DNA of 64,000 nt from Epidermidibacterium keratini (GTDB lineage: Bacteria; Actinomycetota; Actinomycetes; Mycobacteriales; Antricoccaceae). The notes under the pieces were generated by a model. That model was not told where the DNA came from. It searched no databases and was given only the letters and a program-made list of their open reading frames with translations. The stretch spans positions 2,480,001 to 2,544,000 of the forward strand of contig NZ_CP047156.1 in the NCBI RefSeq assembly GCF_009834025.1, read 5' to 3'. A program made the position numbers and the translations under genes. Of the stretch, positions 32,508-39,537 are shown piece after piece; the stretch's first letter is position 1, and each line of letters begins with the position of its first letter.

Positions 32508-33542
32508 GTGTACGACAGATTCTCAGCGATGTACCAAGGGCCCCAGTACGCCGGGGATGACGTGTCAGCCCGGAGCACGGTAGAGGCGATGCTAACCGCC
32601 ACGGGACCCGACCGCCCAGTGTCGCGCGCGGCAGTCTGGGCGAGTTTTGCTGCAATCGCCGCCACGATCATGGCGTTCACCATCGCCCTATTCGCTGACT
32701 TCACAGTTGGCGGGAAAGGGCGTGATTGGTTCGGCGGTGGAGCTTGGGAGAACCCGCGAATTATTCAGGAGTCTGCCGGCAATCAGCTCGCAGGGATCGT
32801 GTTATCACTCGTCGTGATGTGTATCTTGCTTGCCACACTTCTCGCGCTCGATCGAAAGCGAACAACTCATCGGTTACTTCTAGTGATTTGTGCCCTGTCA
32901 TGGGCCGCGGGAATCATGTTCGACGCGCTTATTCGCAAACGTCCAGGTGGGCCCGAGACCGAATCCGGTGAATATGGACCCGCAGCCATTGCATTCGTTC
33001 TCGCAGTTGGATCCGCCCTAGTAGCGATTGTGATCTGCGTGTTCGCCTTCGACAGCGGTAAGCCGGTAGACCGGGCGGGCACCAGGCCACTGCACAACCT
33101 TGTCGGGATCTTCTGTGTTGCAGTCGGTGTGGCTTGGTTCGTGCCGATCTACCATCTGTCGGGAGGCGACGATCTCGGGTCCAGCAAGATCAACATGCTC
33201 ATGAACGAGAGCGGATCGGGCCACGACGAGGACTTCGCCCCGGTAACCATTTCACGCACGATCGTCGGGACCACATATCTCGCGGAGATCACGTTGGTTC
33301 TAGTTGCCGCCTTGGTTTATCTGCTGATCGCGTCAACTCGGCGGTCGGTCGCCATGGCGGTCGGCGTGATCGGCGCGGTCGCCGGAATCATGATCTCGCA
33401 GGCGAACGAAGCGCTCTACTTCTACGCGTTGCGGCAGTCAACCGGTCTGGAGTTTGGCGGTGCTGTCTTCGTCTGGCTCGGGGTATGGGTCGCGAGTCTG
33501 ATGGCCATCGTCCTCCGAGCATGGCTGCGCCGTCCCGGTTAA
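32508..33542 (+). CDS. Polytopic membrane protein of unknown function
   Basis: This 344-residue protein starts at GTG with GAAGGA upstream. It has about eight hydrophobic segments: near 47-68, 93-113, 122-140, 160-182, 198-216, 250-272, 280-300 and 312-338. The extracytoplasmic-looking loop GGKGRDWFGGGAWENPRIIQ follows the first helix, and an acidic-polar loop (SGSGHDEDFAP) lies before the later helices. No transport or enzyme motif was recognised. Codon use is less C/G-ended than in core genes of the window. Its 3' end overlaps the convergent MpaB-type gene by 105 bp. Confidence 0.75.
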   Translation: MYDRFSAMYQGPQYAGDDVSARSTVEAMLTATGPDRPVSRAAVWASFAAIAATIMAFTIALFADFTVGGKGRDWFGGGAWENPRIIQESAGNQLAGIVLSLVVMCILLATLLALDRKRTTHRLLLVICALSWAAGIMFDALIRKRPGGPETESGEYGPAAIAFVLAVGSALVAIVICVFAFDSGKPVDRAGTRPLHNLVGIFCVAVGVAWFVPIYHLSGGDDLGSSKINMLMNESGSGHDEDFAPVTISRTIVGTTYLAEITLVLVAALVYLLIASTRRSVAMAVGVIGAVAGIMISQANEALYFYALRQSTGLEFGGAVFVWLGVWVASLMAIVLRAWLRRPG

Positions 33543-34535
33543 TCGGTGGTTGGTTTGGCTGCTGGCGGGAGTCGGGCGCCCAACTTTCGATTCGGCGAGG
33601 CGCACACCATGCGGCACAGGACATCCGGGCGTGAACGTGCCGAGCTCGCTGACCTCGTAGCCATCGGGATATCCGCGCACCTGCGGAGTGTCCCGCACCA
33701 ACTGCGGCTCCGCGCGCGGTGAGGCGAACCACCGGATCGCGAGTCCCCGCGCCTTCAGACCGCCGCGGACCAGCACGCGCTCGATCGCCGTCGGGGTCGG
33801 GAATCGAAACGCGTCCAGCAGCGGTTGGTCCATCATCGCGAAGGACACTCGGCGTACGACGGCCTTCGGAAGCAGGTTGAACGGCGGGAAGGTCGTCAGC
33901 AGCTCGAGCGTGGCGTCGGCGACGGCGCGAGCGCCTGGGCTGTAAGCAAAGTTGGCTCGCTCGTAATCGTCGAGCAGCTTCTCGAACTCGGCGTACGTCT
34001 CGGGAATGTCCTTGATCGCCATGTGCCTGCCGATCGCGCGGTAGTAGTTGGTCGCGCCGACGATCTCGTTGTCGGTGAGGGGTCGCCACTCGTAGTCGGC
34101 GATCCATCGCACCGGGCACACGACGAACGTCGACAGCACGTAGAGCATGTCGTCGTTGCTGATGTCGTACATCGCATGCATCTGGTTGATCCGCCGCATC
34201 GCGGCACGGCCAGCGGGATCAGAGAACCCATGCTCGACCGGCTCGGCCAACAGCAGCGCAGTGTCGTCGTAACGCTTCTGGGTGTGCTCGGTGAACTGCT
34301 TCGTCTCGTAGAGAAGGTCGCCGATCGAGGGTACGGCGTACGTCCGGAACAGCGCGAAACTCAGCGCGTGCGTGTTGCCCCATGGAAACTCGAACGCGCC
34401 GATTCGCTGGGCGAACGTGGCGTAGTCGGCGACGGGGTCGGTGCGTGACAGCTCGTCGCGGATCGCATATCGCTCCGCTCGACGGGACTTAAACCGGTTC
34501 GCCACCGACGACGCGAGTGTCGTGAAGCTGGGCAT
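33438..34535 (-). CDS. MpaB-type oxygenase (DUF2236 family)
   Basis: This 365-residue protein shows the latex-clearing-protein/MpaB-like family pattern. Features are an N-terminal helix with ERYAIRDELSRTDP, the conserved heme/metal-pocket region HALSFALFRTYAVPSIGDLLY, and TFVVCPVRWIADYEWRPLTDNE and ATNYYRAIGRHMAIKDIPETYAEFEKLLDDYE, typical of DUF2236. DUF2236 includes heme-b oxygenases and other redox enzymes. The substrate is unknown. The ATG at 34535 has GGAGG 5 nt before it. The last 50 residues (from HGVRLAESK) look unrelated to the family and run antisense into the neighbouring membrane-protein gene, as if the original stop had been lost. A perfect palindrome lies about 50 nt upstream. 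Confidence 0.85.
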   Translation of the reverse strand: MPSFTTLASSVANRFKSRRAERYAIRDELSRTDPVADYATFAQRIGAFEFPWGNTHALSFALFRTYAVPSIGDLLYETKQFTEHTQKRYDDTALLLAEPVEHGFSDPAGRAAMRRINQMHAMYDISNDDMLYVLSTFVVCPVRWIADYEWRPLTDNEIVGATNYYRAIGRHMAIKDIPETYAEFEKLLDDYERANFAYSPGARAVADATLELLTTFPPFNLLPKAVVRRVSFAMMDQPLLDAFRFPTPTAIERVLVRGGLKARGLAIRWFASPRAEPQLVRDTPQVRGYPDGYEVSELGTFTPGCPVPHGVRLAESKVGRPTPASSQTNHRLTGTAQPCSEDDGHQTRDPYPEPDEDSTAKLQTG

Positions 34536-34584
34536 GGCGGCCTCCGTGTGCGTGGGCGGTCCCGCGCGTTGCCGACGGACGATA

Positions 34585-34614
34585 CACGAACATGACTCGC
34601 GCGTCATGTTCGTG
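34585..34614. promoter_or_regulatory. Palindromic operator candidate upstream of the MpaB-type gene
   Basis: Perfect 12-bp arms CACGAACATGAC and GTCATGTTCGTG are separated by six bases (TCGCGC). The site is 50 nt upstream of the minus-strand start at 34535 and 115 nt upstream of the small membrane protein gene on the plus strand, so it could control either or both. Size and symmetry fit a TetR-class dimer site. Confidence 0.6.
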
Positions 34615-34728
34615 CACCACCAGCGCCGCCGCCAATCTGCCCCAAACCCCATTCGCGGTGGTCAGGGCGATGCAGCGGCGTAACCTGAACACGGCGTTGC
34701 ACGACGCCCCGAGCCCTTGGGAGGACGA

Positions 34729-35043
34729 ATGCGTTCACGCTGGCTCGTAGTGTGGGCGCTCGTTTCGGCGGTCAGTGCGGTCGTAATTCCCTCTCTCTTA
34801 TTCGCAATGTCAGCTAGTTGGAACCCCGTGCGACTTTTGCGAGGTGCGTACGACGGCTCTCTCGTCAGCGATGGAGGAGCGTGGGATTGGGCTCTTTCGA
34901 TGTTCATCCTCGGCGGGTGGCCCTTTCTCTTAGCCGCTTTCGTGCTCCTTGTTGCAGCGAAGCGACGTTGGACCGAGGAGCGAGCTGAGCGTGAATGGTG
35001 GGACGAGCACGGCGACGCCTCGATCAACCATCACCGCCCCTAG
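34729..35043 (+). CDS. Small two-helix membrane protein, unknown
   Basis: This 104-residue protein has an ATG preceded by GGGAGG at 5 nt. The first helix (about 5-27) may be a signal anchor, and the second is near 58-78 (FILGGWPFLLAAFVLLVAA). The C-terminal 25 residues are charged (RRWTEERAEREWWDEHG). No homologue recognised. With the next gene it forms a small two-gene membrane unit. Confidence 0.65.
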   Translation: MRSRWLVVWALVSAVSAVVIPSLLFAMSASWNPVRLLRGAYDGSLVSDGGAWDWALSMFILGGWPFLLAAFVLLVAAKRRWTEERAEREWWDEHGDASINHHRP

Positions 35044-35090
35044 GGCATCGATGGATGAGCGGGCTTCGAATGACGGACGCGGAGTAGCCA

Positions 35091-35426
35091 ATGGGACGCC
35101 TACATCGCTGGAGGCTCAAGGCCTTCACGGCTGCGGCGTTGTGGCTGGTCGTGCTTTGGGTGTTCGGTTACCTGGTTCTGGTCAATAATCCGGAGATCGC
35201 CGCATGGGAGGAGCTGAGAAGAAACCGGCCGGACGACGACTCCTGGACACCGTCGCTGTGGGAAGTCCTAGGTCCATTCGCAGTAGCGGTCTCCATCCCC
35301 GCGATCGCCCTGACTTACGGAGCGGTGAGCGAGTACCGCGCGAAGCGCCGACATCCACCGCACCACTGGGACTGGAGGAAGCTTGATACCGCGGCAAAGT
35401 CTGATCACGAGCCGTCGTTCCGTTGA
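35091..35426 (+). CDS. Small two-helix membrane protein, unknown
   Basis: This 111-residue protein has GGAG 6-7 nt before the ATG. Helices are near 10-31 (AFTAAALWLVVLWVFGYLVLV) and 60-79, joined by a charged loop with NRPDDDSW. The C-terminus is basic and His-rich (KRRHPPHHWDWRKL). The overall layout (helix, loop, helix, charged tail) resembles the preceding gene. Its last 22 bp overlap the convergent methyltransferase gene. Confidence 0.6.
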   Translation: MGRLHRWRLKAFTAAALWLVVLWVFGYLVLVNNPEIAAWEELRRNRPDDDSWTPSLWEVLGPFAVAVSIPAIALTYGAVSEYRAKRRHPPHHWDWRKLDTAAKSDHEPSFR

Positions 35427-36064
35427 CGACGGCCGGCGATAACCCACTGGCCTTCGAGGTGGAGTGCGGTGAGTCCGGCTTCGTACAGCAGCCGGGTCAC
35501 CTCAGCGTCATTGCGCTCCCAAAGCTCCCACGTCTGTGGCCACGCAGCGCCTTTGAGTTCGTATGTCGTCACGGCCTGGATCCGATCGCCGTCGCGCACG
35601 ATGTCGCTCAGCCTTATCGTCACCGGTCCGCTGTTGCGCACGCTCGGATTCCAGGAACGACCCGGCGCAAACCGTTCGATGACGAGTACGCCGTCGGGAG
35701 TGAGATGAGACGACGCGGACTGCACGAGCGGCAGTGGATCCTTGCTATTGATGAGATGTGACAGCAGCAGAACAGACTCGAATCGTTCAGTGAGCGCGAG
35801 ATTCGCAATGGGCGTGCAGATCGTGCGTGCGCCGACCACGTGCGCCAGCATCTCGGATGAGTCGTCGACGGCTGTGACGATTCGACCCTCCCGGGTGAGC
35901 GGATTTGCGATACGACCGGCGCCCGAACCGAGATCAAGGACGGTCTGCCGGTCGCCAAGAAATCGGCGTACGTCGGTGAGCGTCGGCTCGGGGTCCATCG
36001 CCCGGTAGACCGCGACCGGACAGCCGTCGCGCGTGACCACACGAGACTCGTCTTGTTTGCGCAT
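35405..36064 (-). CDS. SAM-dependent class I methyltransferase
   Basis: This 219-residue protein has motif I VLDLGSGAGRIANPL (near 44-58), an acidic residue closing strand 2 (VTAVDDSSEML), and a hydrophobic strand 4 (FESVLLLSHLINS). This is the compact methyltransferase_25-type layout. The substrate is unknown. It is the last gene of a minus-strand operon whose previous gene ends 1 nt before this ATG. Confidence 0.85.
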   Translation of the reverse strand: MRKQDESRVVTRDGCPVAVYRAMDPEPTLTDVRRFLGDRQTVLDLGSGAGRIANPLTREGRIVTAVDDSSEMLAHVVGARTICTPIANLALTERFESVLLLSHLINSKDPLPLVQSASSHLTPDGVLVIERFAPGRSWNPSVRNSGPVTIRLSDIVRDGDRIQAVTTYELKGAAWPQTWELWERNDAEVTRLLYEAGLTALHLEGQWVIAGRRQRNDGS

Positions 36065-36065
36065 C

Positions 36066-36506
36066 TCAGCCCCGCTTGGGGAGAGTCGCGCGCATGATCG
36101 CGTCGCGGACGTCGGCCGGTGCGAGAAAGAGCCGCGGTTGTAGCTCTTCCCAGCCAGGGTGTTTAGTCTTCATCGCAAACTCCAGGTGGTCGCGGCCGAT
36201 GGCGTGGGAGAGGTCGAGTTCTGCGCCCGTCTCGCCAACCACCTGCAGGTGATACATCCACCACGATCCGTCAGCTTCCTGGTGCAGAAACGTTGCCTCA
36301 AACCCCATCCGCTCGGCGTCCAGCGAGGCCACGCACTCGTCGTACCGCTCGTGCAGCATGCCCATCCAGTCATCAAAACTGGACTCGGCACCGTCGAGCA
36401 GCGGTGCTCGGCTGAGGCTGAGTCGCGTTCCCGCGGGAACGGATGGCGGCATCGACCAACCAGCGCCATCTGGATCGACAGGCCGAAAAGGGATCCGCTC
36501 GGTCAT
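36066..36506 (-). CDS. DUF6176-like small protein
   Basis: This 146-residue soluble protein has a central motif WMGMLHERYDECVASLDAERMGFEATFLHQ followed by WWMYHLQVVGE, resembling the DUF6176 alpha+beta family whose members are about 100-115 residues. Here an N-terminal extension of 30 residues is present. Function unknown. Its start overlaps the DUF2087 gene by 4 nt (ATGA) and its end is 1 nt from the methyltransferase gene, so the three form one operon. Confidence 0.6.
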   Translation of the reverse strand: MTERIPFRPVDPDGAGWSMPPSVPAGTRLSLSRAPLLDGAESSFDDWMGMLHERYDECVASLDAERMGFEATFLHQEADGSWWMYHLQVVGETGAELDLSHAIGRDHLEFAMKTKHPGWEELQPRLFLAPADVRDAIMRATLPKRG

Positions 36507-36976
36507 TTCGCCGCTCCTTCATGAAGAGCCACGAAGACTGACCGTTCGACGGCCGGAACTTCCTGAGACTCGGACGCGCTGCGTTCTGGCAGCGTAATAC
36601 TCACCCAGAAGGAGTTGGCATCGCGCGACAGGTAGCCGTAGTCGACAAGCTCGCGACGCAACCACGCGAAGTCGGGATGGGCTTCGGCAAGTACGTCGGA
36701 GATCTCGCGCTCAGAGTAGCGCCGCTTCGGGTCGAGGCGACGTACTAACTCAAGGAGTACGACGGTCCGCGCGCGACGCTTCGCCGGGATGGCTCGCAGG
36801 CGCTGTCCGTCGAAGAACGTTGCGACAGTCTTGTCGTAGAACCGCGTGTCCCCAGACGACATTGCTTGCGGGGCGGGGGTTTCCCGAAGCATGGCGGCAC
36901 GAGCCGCGGTGTAGTTCTCGCCCGTCGTGCGCATGCGCCCACGGACGAGTGCTTTGAAATCGCTATCGCGAGTCAT
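36503..36976 (-). CDS. DUF2087 domain protein
   Basis: In this 157-residue protein, residues 52-125 carry DUF2087: KTVATFFDGQRLRAIPAKRRARTVVLLELV, then RRYSEREISDVLAEAHPDFAWLRRELVDYGYLSR, a winged-helix-like pattern often attached to ArsR-type regulators. The N-terminal 30 residues (DFKALVRGRMRTTGENYTAARAAM) form a basic helix hairpin. A regulatory role for the operon is plausible. It is the first gene of the minus-strand operon. Confidence 0.75.
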   Translation of the reverse strand: MTRDSDFKALVRGRMRTTGENYTAARAAMLRETPAPQAMSSGDTRFYDKTVATFFDGQRLRAIPAKRRARTVVLLELVRRLDPKRRYSEREISDVLAEAHPDFAWLRRELVDYGYLSRDANSFWVSITLPERSASESQEVPAVERSVFVALHEGAAK

Positions 36977-37157
36977 ATCTACCTGTTCCGACGCCGACGA
37001 CCCAGCTCGCGGCGTCAGTGGCTGACTTCGCGGTCGAATCGTTCGAGGATTCGCTCCCCTTCACCGAGGGCGGCCGGTCGCTGGGATCCGGCTTCGGCTA
37101 GGCGTGAACTCGCCGCGTCCATGCTGGCATCCAGGGCACGAACATGCAACGCCGATC

Positions 37158-37688
37158 TCAACCCAGGGCCAGCTCGAGCATCTGGCGCACTTCGGCCTTC
37201 ACTGGGCGGTCCTCACTGAGCGCCGACACCACGGCGCCGTCGACTACTGCGATCACCAGGCCAGGATCCAATGAGCTGCCGTGTGCAGCAAGGATCTGGC
37301 CGACCGCGTCCTCGAGTCGGCGACGACCGTCCCGGTAAGCGCGGGCCAATGCAGGGATCCGGCCGGCTGCGACGAGGTGCTCGTAGTGACCGCGCACATT
37401 CCCAACACGACGAGGGAGTAGTGCGCGAATCAAATCGTCTGCAAGGCCGGGGCCGAGGTCAGCGACGACGCGCTCGGCGGTCAGCGCCCAGCCAGAGACG
37501 ATCCGAGCGCCGGCTTCGGCAAGCAGATCGTCGCGAGACGAGAAGTAGTACGTCGTTGCCGCGAGCGGCACGGATGCCGCGTCCGCGACCCGGCGGTGCG
37601 TCACGGCAGCCGGACCGTCGTCCAGCGCCAGGCGGGCAGCCGCGGCGACGATCGCCGTACGCCGCCGCTCGCCCTTCGGCGTCGTCAC
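37158..37688 (-). CDS. TetR family transcriptional regulator
   Basis: This 176-residue TetR repressor has an N-terminal helix-turn-helix (RRRTAIVAAAARLALDDGPAAVTHRRVADAASVPLAATTYYFSSRDDLL, residues 8-57) and a C-terminal ligand domain of the TetR_C_33-like sort. The GTG start overlaps the SMR gene stop by 4 nt, so the two are translationally coupled. It should repress the pair through the palindrome TGGTACG-AG-CGTACCA 18 nt upstream of the SMR start. Confidence 0.9.
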   Translation of the reverse strand: MTTPKGERRRTAIVAAAARLALDDGPAAVTHRRVADAASVPLAATTYYFSSRDDLLAEAGARIVSGWALTAERVVADLGPGLADDLIRALLPRRVGNVRGHYEHLVAAGRIPALARAYRDGRRRLEDAVGQILAAHGSSLDPGLVIAVVDGAVVSALSEDRPVKAEVRQMLELALG

Positions 37689-38005
37689 TCCGTGCCCGCG
37701 AGCCGCAGCCCCACGATGCCGGCGATGATCAGCACGATCGACAGCAGCTTGAGCACCGATGCCGACTCCTTGAGCCAAACGATCCCGACGATCGCGGTGA
37801 GTACGGCGCCTGTCCCGGTCCAGATCGCGTACGCCGTACCGACCGGAAGCGACTTCAACGCCCAGGCCAGACCACCCAGGCTGGCGACCGCTGCGACCAA
37901 GAAGATGACCGACGGCCACAGTCGGCTGAAGCCATGCGACTGCTTGAGCGCGAGTGCCCACACCGTCTCCAACATGCCCGAAACCAACAGCACGATCCAT
38001 GCCAT
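37685..38005 (-). CDS. SMR family exporter, SugE/Gdx type (guanidinium exporter-like)
   Basis: This 106-residue four-helix small multidrug resistance protein opens with MAWIVLLVSGMLETVWALALKQSHGF; the Glu in helix 1 is the coupling residue. SLPVGTAYAIWTGTGAVLTAIVGI is the SugE/Gdx pattern of helix 3. Gdx proteins exchange guanidinium for protons; related members export quaternary ammonium compounds. In many bacteria the gene is under a guanidine riboswitch; here a TetR gene is in the same operon and a palindromic operator lies at the promoter. The ribosome site is GAGGAGG. Confidence 0.9.
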   Translation of the reverse strand: MAWIVLLVSGMLETVWALALKQSHGFSRLWPSVIFLVAAVASLGGLAWALKSLPVGTAYAIWTGTGAVLTAIVGIVWLKESASVLKLLSIVLIIAGIVGLRLAGTE

Positions 38006-38022
38006 AGCGTCCTCCTCAGAAC

Positions 38023-38038
38023 TGGTACGAGCGTACCA
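38023..38038. promoter_or_regulatory. TetR operator candidate of the SMR-TetR operon
   Basis: Perfect 7-bp arms TGGTACG and CGTACCA with a 2-bp spacer lie 18 bp upstream of the SMR start, where a repressor would block the promoter. Confidence 0.7.
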
Positions 38039-38126
38039 AAATGGACCTCTTAACCAAGCCGTGGCGACCAAGGTCACCACGGCGGGTCGGCCCGATCCGA
38101 TTGACCGCCGAGCGGACCGAGGAATA

Positions 38127-38150
38127 ACATCTGATCAACTCATCAGATGT
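38127..38150. promoter_or_regulatory. ArsR/SmtB operator candidate
   Basis: Perfect 9-bp arms ACATCTGAT and ATCAGATGT separated by six bases end 12 nt before the arsR start, with GAGG between as ribosome site. Length and A/T-containing arms fit metal-sensing ArsR/SmtB operators. Confidence 0.7.
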
Positions 38151-38162
38151 CGAGGTATTGAT

Positions 38163-38549
38163 ATGGAAGCAGTCACGGGCCTGGACGGCTGCGCCGTACC
38201 AACGGTGCACCCGGACAAGGTCACCGCGGTCCGAGAAGCCGCGCCGGCCGACTCAGAGCTCAGCGAGGTCACGAGCGTCTTCAAGCTGCTCGGCGATCCC
38301 ACGCGCACCCGCCTGCTCTATGCGCTGCTGGAAGCCGGCGAGCTCTGTGTCTGCGACCTTGCGGCGGCGACCGGGCTGCAGGAGGTCACGGTCTCGCAAT
38401 CGCTGCGCATGCTGCGCGCGTCGAAGGTCGTGATCGGGCGCCGCGAGGGCCGCAACGTCTACTACCGCCTGCTCGATGCGCATGTGCGATTGCTGCTCGA
38501 CATCACCCGTGAACACGTTTTGCATGCACCTGGGGAAGGGAAAAGCTAA
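38163..38549 (+). CDS. ArsR/SmtB family metal-sensing repressor
   Basis: This 128-residue winged-helix regulator has TSVFKLLGDPTRTRLLYALLEAGELCVCDLAAATGLQEVTVSQSL (residues 38-83) as family signature. The CVCD motif (near 62-65) in the third helix is the alpha3 metal site seen in CadC-like and ArsR sensors. A further Cys is near position 10. The downstream CDF exporter overlaps by one base (TAATG), so Zn, Cd, Co or Ni sensing is most plausible. It autoregulates through the palindrome directly upstream. Confidence 0.92.
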   Translation: MEAVTGLDGCAVPTVHPDKVTAVREAAPADSELSEVTSVFKLLGDPTRTRLLYALLEAGELCVCDLAAATGLQEVTVSQSLRMLRASKVVIGRREGRNVYYRLLDAHVRLLLDITREHVLHAPGEGKS

Positions 38550-39454
38550 TGGGCGCTGGACATTCGCACGATATTTCGGGTTCCGCCGCTGGCCGTCACC
38601 GCTGGCGGCTGGTCGTCGCGTTCATCCTCGTCGGCGGCTTCTTCGGCGTCGAGCTCGTCGTCGGCCTGATCTCCCAGTCGCTTGCGCTGCTGTCGGACGC
38701 GGGCCACATGGCAGCCGATGTGACCACGCTCGGCGCTGCGCTGATCGCGACTCGACTGGCCGCGAAGCCGGACTCGAGCGGTCGCCGCACCTACGGCCGC
38801 TACCGCGCGGAGATCTTCGCCTCCGGGTTCGCCGTACTCGTCATGCTCGGCGTCAGCATCTACATCGCGATCGAAGCCATCTCTCGAATCGGGAACGCTC
38901 CCGAGATCGCGACGGGGATGGTGCTCGTCGTCGGCGCACTCGGCCTCGTCATCAACATCATTTCGATGTTCCTGCTTCGCTCTGGCGCGAAGGAGAGCCT
39001 GAACCTCAAGGGCGCCTACCTCGAGGTGCTGGCGGACACTCTCGGCTCGGTCGGCGTTATCGTCGCGGGCCTGATGGTCTCCTGGACCGGCAACGTCTGG
39101 TGGGATACCGGGATCGCCTTGTTCATTGCGATCTTCGTGGCGTTCCGCGCGCTGATTCTCGCCCGCGAGGTCCTTCGTGTCCTCGGCCAGCATGCTCCCG
39201 CTGGCATGGAGCCGTCGGAGATTCTGCAGACCCTCGAGTCAGTTCCGGGCGTCGTCGAGGTGCACGACCTGCACGTATGGACGCTTACCTCCGGCATGGA
39301 CGTCGCCACCGCGCACCTGGTCGCGCAGCCCGACAACGGTCCGGAAGTCCTCAGCGCCTCGGCCGATGCACTCAAGGAGAAGTTCGGCATCGCGCACGCG
39401 ACGCTGCAGGTGGAGTCGCCGGACAAGAAGGAGTGCACCGGCGCCGACTGGTAG
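38549..39454 (+). CDS. Cation diffusion facilitator, CzcD/ZitB type
   Basis: This 301-residue CDF exporter has six helices in the first 205 residues and a cytoplasmic ferredoxin-like domain at the C-terminus (EVHDLHVWTLTSGMDVATAHL). The helix 2 metal site is LLSDAGHMAAD (His and Asp), and the helix 5 site reads GAYLEVLADTLGS, where a Glu replaces the His of typical Zn transporters (HVxxDxxGS). Metal/proton antiport of Zn2+ or a similar cation is expected; the His-to-Glu change may shift selectivity. The repressor gene upstream sets its expression. Confidence 0.92.
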   Translation: MGAGHSHDISGSAAGRHRWRLVVAFILVGGFFGVELVVGLISQSLALLSDAGHMAADVTTLGAALIATRLAAKPDSSGRRTYGRYRAEIFASGFAVLVMLGVSIYIAIEAISRIGNAPEIATGMVLVVGALGLVINIISMFLLRSGAKESLNLKGAYLEVLADTLGSVGVIVAGLMVSWTGNVWWDTGIALFIAIFVAFRALILAREVLRVLGQHAPAGMEPSEILQTLESVPGVVEVHDLHVWTLTSGMDVATAHLVAQPDNGPEVLSASADALKEKFGIAHATLQVESPDKKECTGADW

Positions 39455-39507
39455 TGGTCTCGGCGGTCACTCGCTCGTAACGCCCCTCGTTGCTCGACGA
39501 GCCGGGA
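39455..39507. repeat. Dispersed intergenic repeat, copy 1 (degenerate)
   Basis: TGGTCTCGGCGGTCACTCGC and the following CCTCGTTGCTCGAC align with the better copies at 41556-41634 and 50897-51026. The repeat begins directly after the CDF stop codon. Confidence 0.55.
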
Positions 39508-39524
39508 GTGTCGGGATGATTGCC

Positions 39525-39530
39525 TAGCAT
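39525..39530 (+). promoter_or_regulatory. -10 box TAGCAT of a probable leaderless mRNA
   Basis: TAGCAT ends 7 nt before the ATG at 39538 and contains the upstream in-frame ATG (39529), so the shorter start is preferred. Confidence 0.5.
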
Positions 39531-39537
39531 GTCGGGC

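Noticed and set aside
37015-37157. Short minus-strand frame (about 35 codons) downstream of the TetR gene
   Set aside because: It has no ribosome site or family resemblance; the 180-nt gap shows no other structure.
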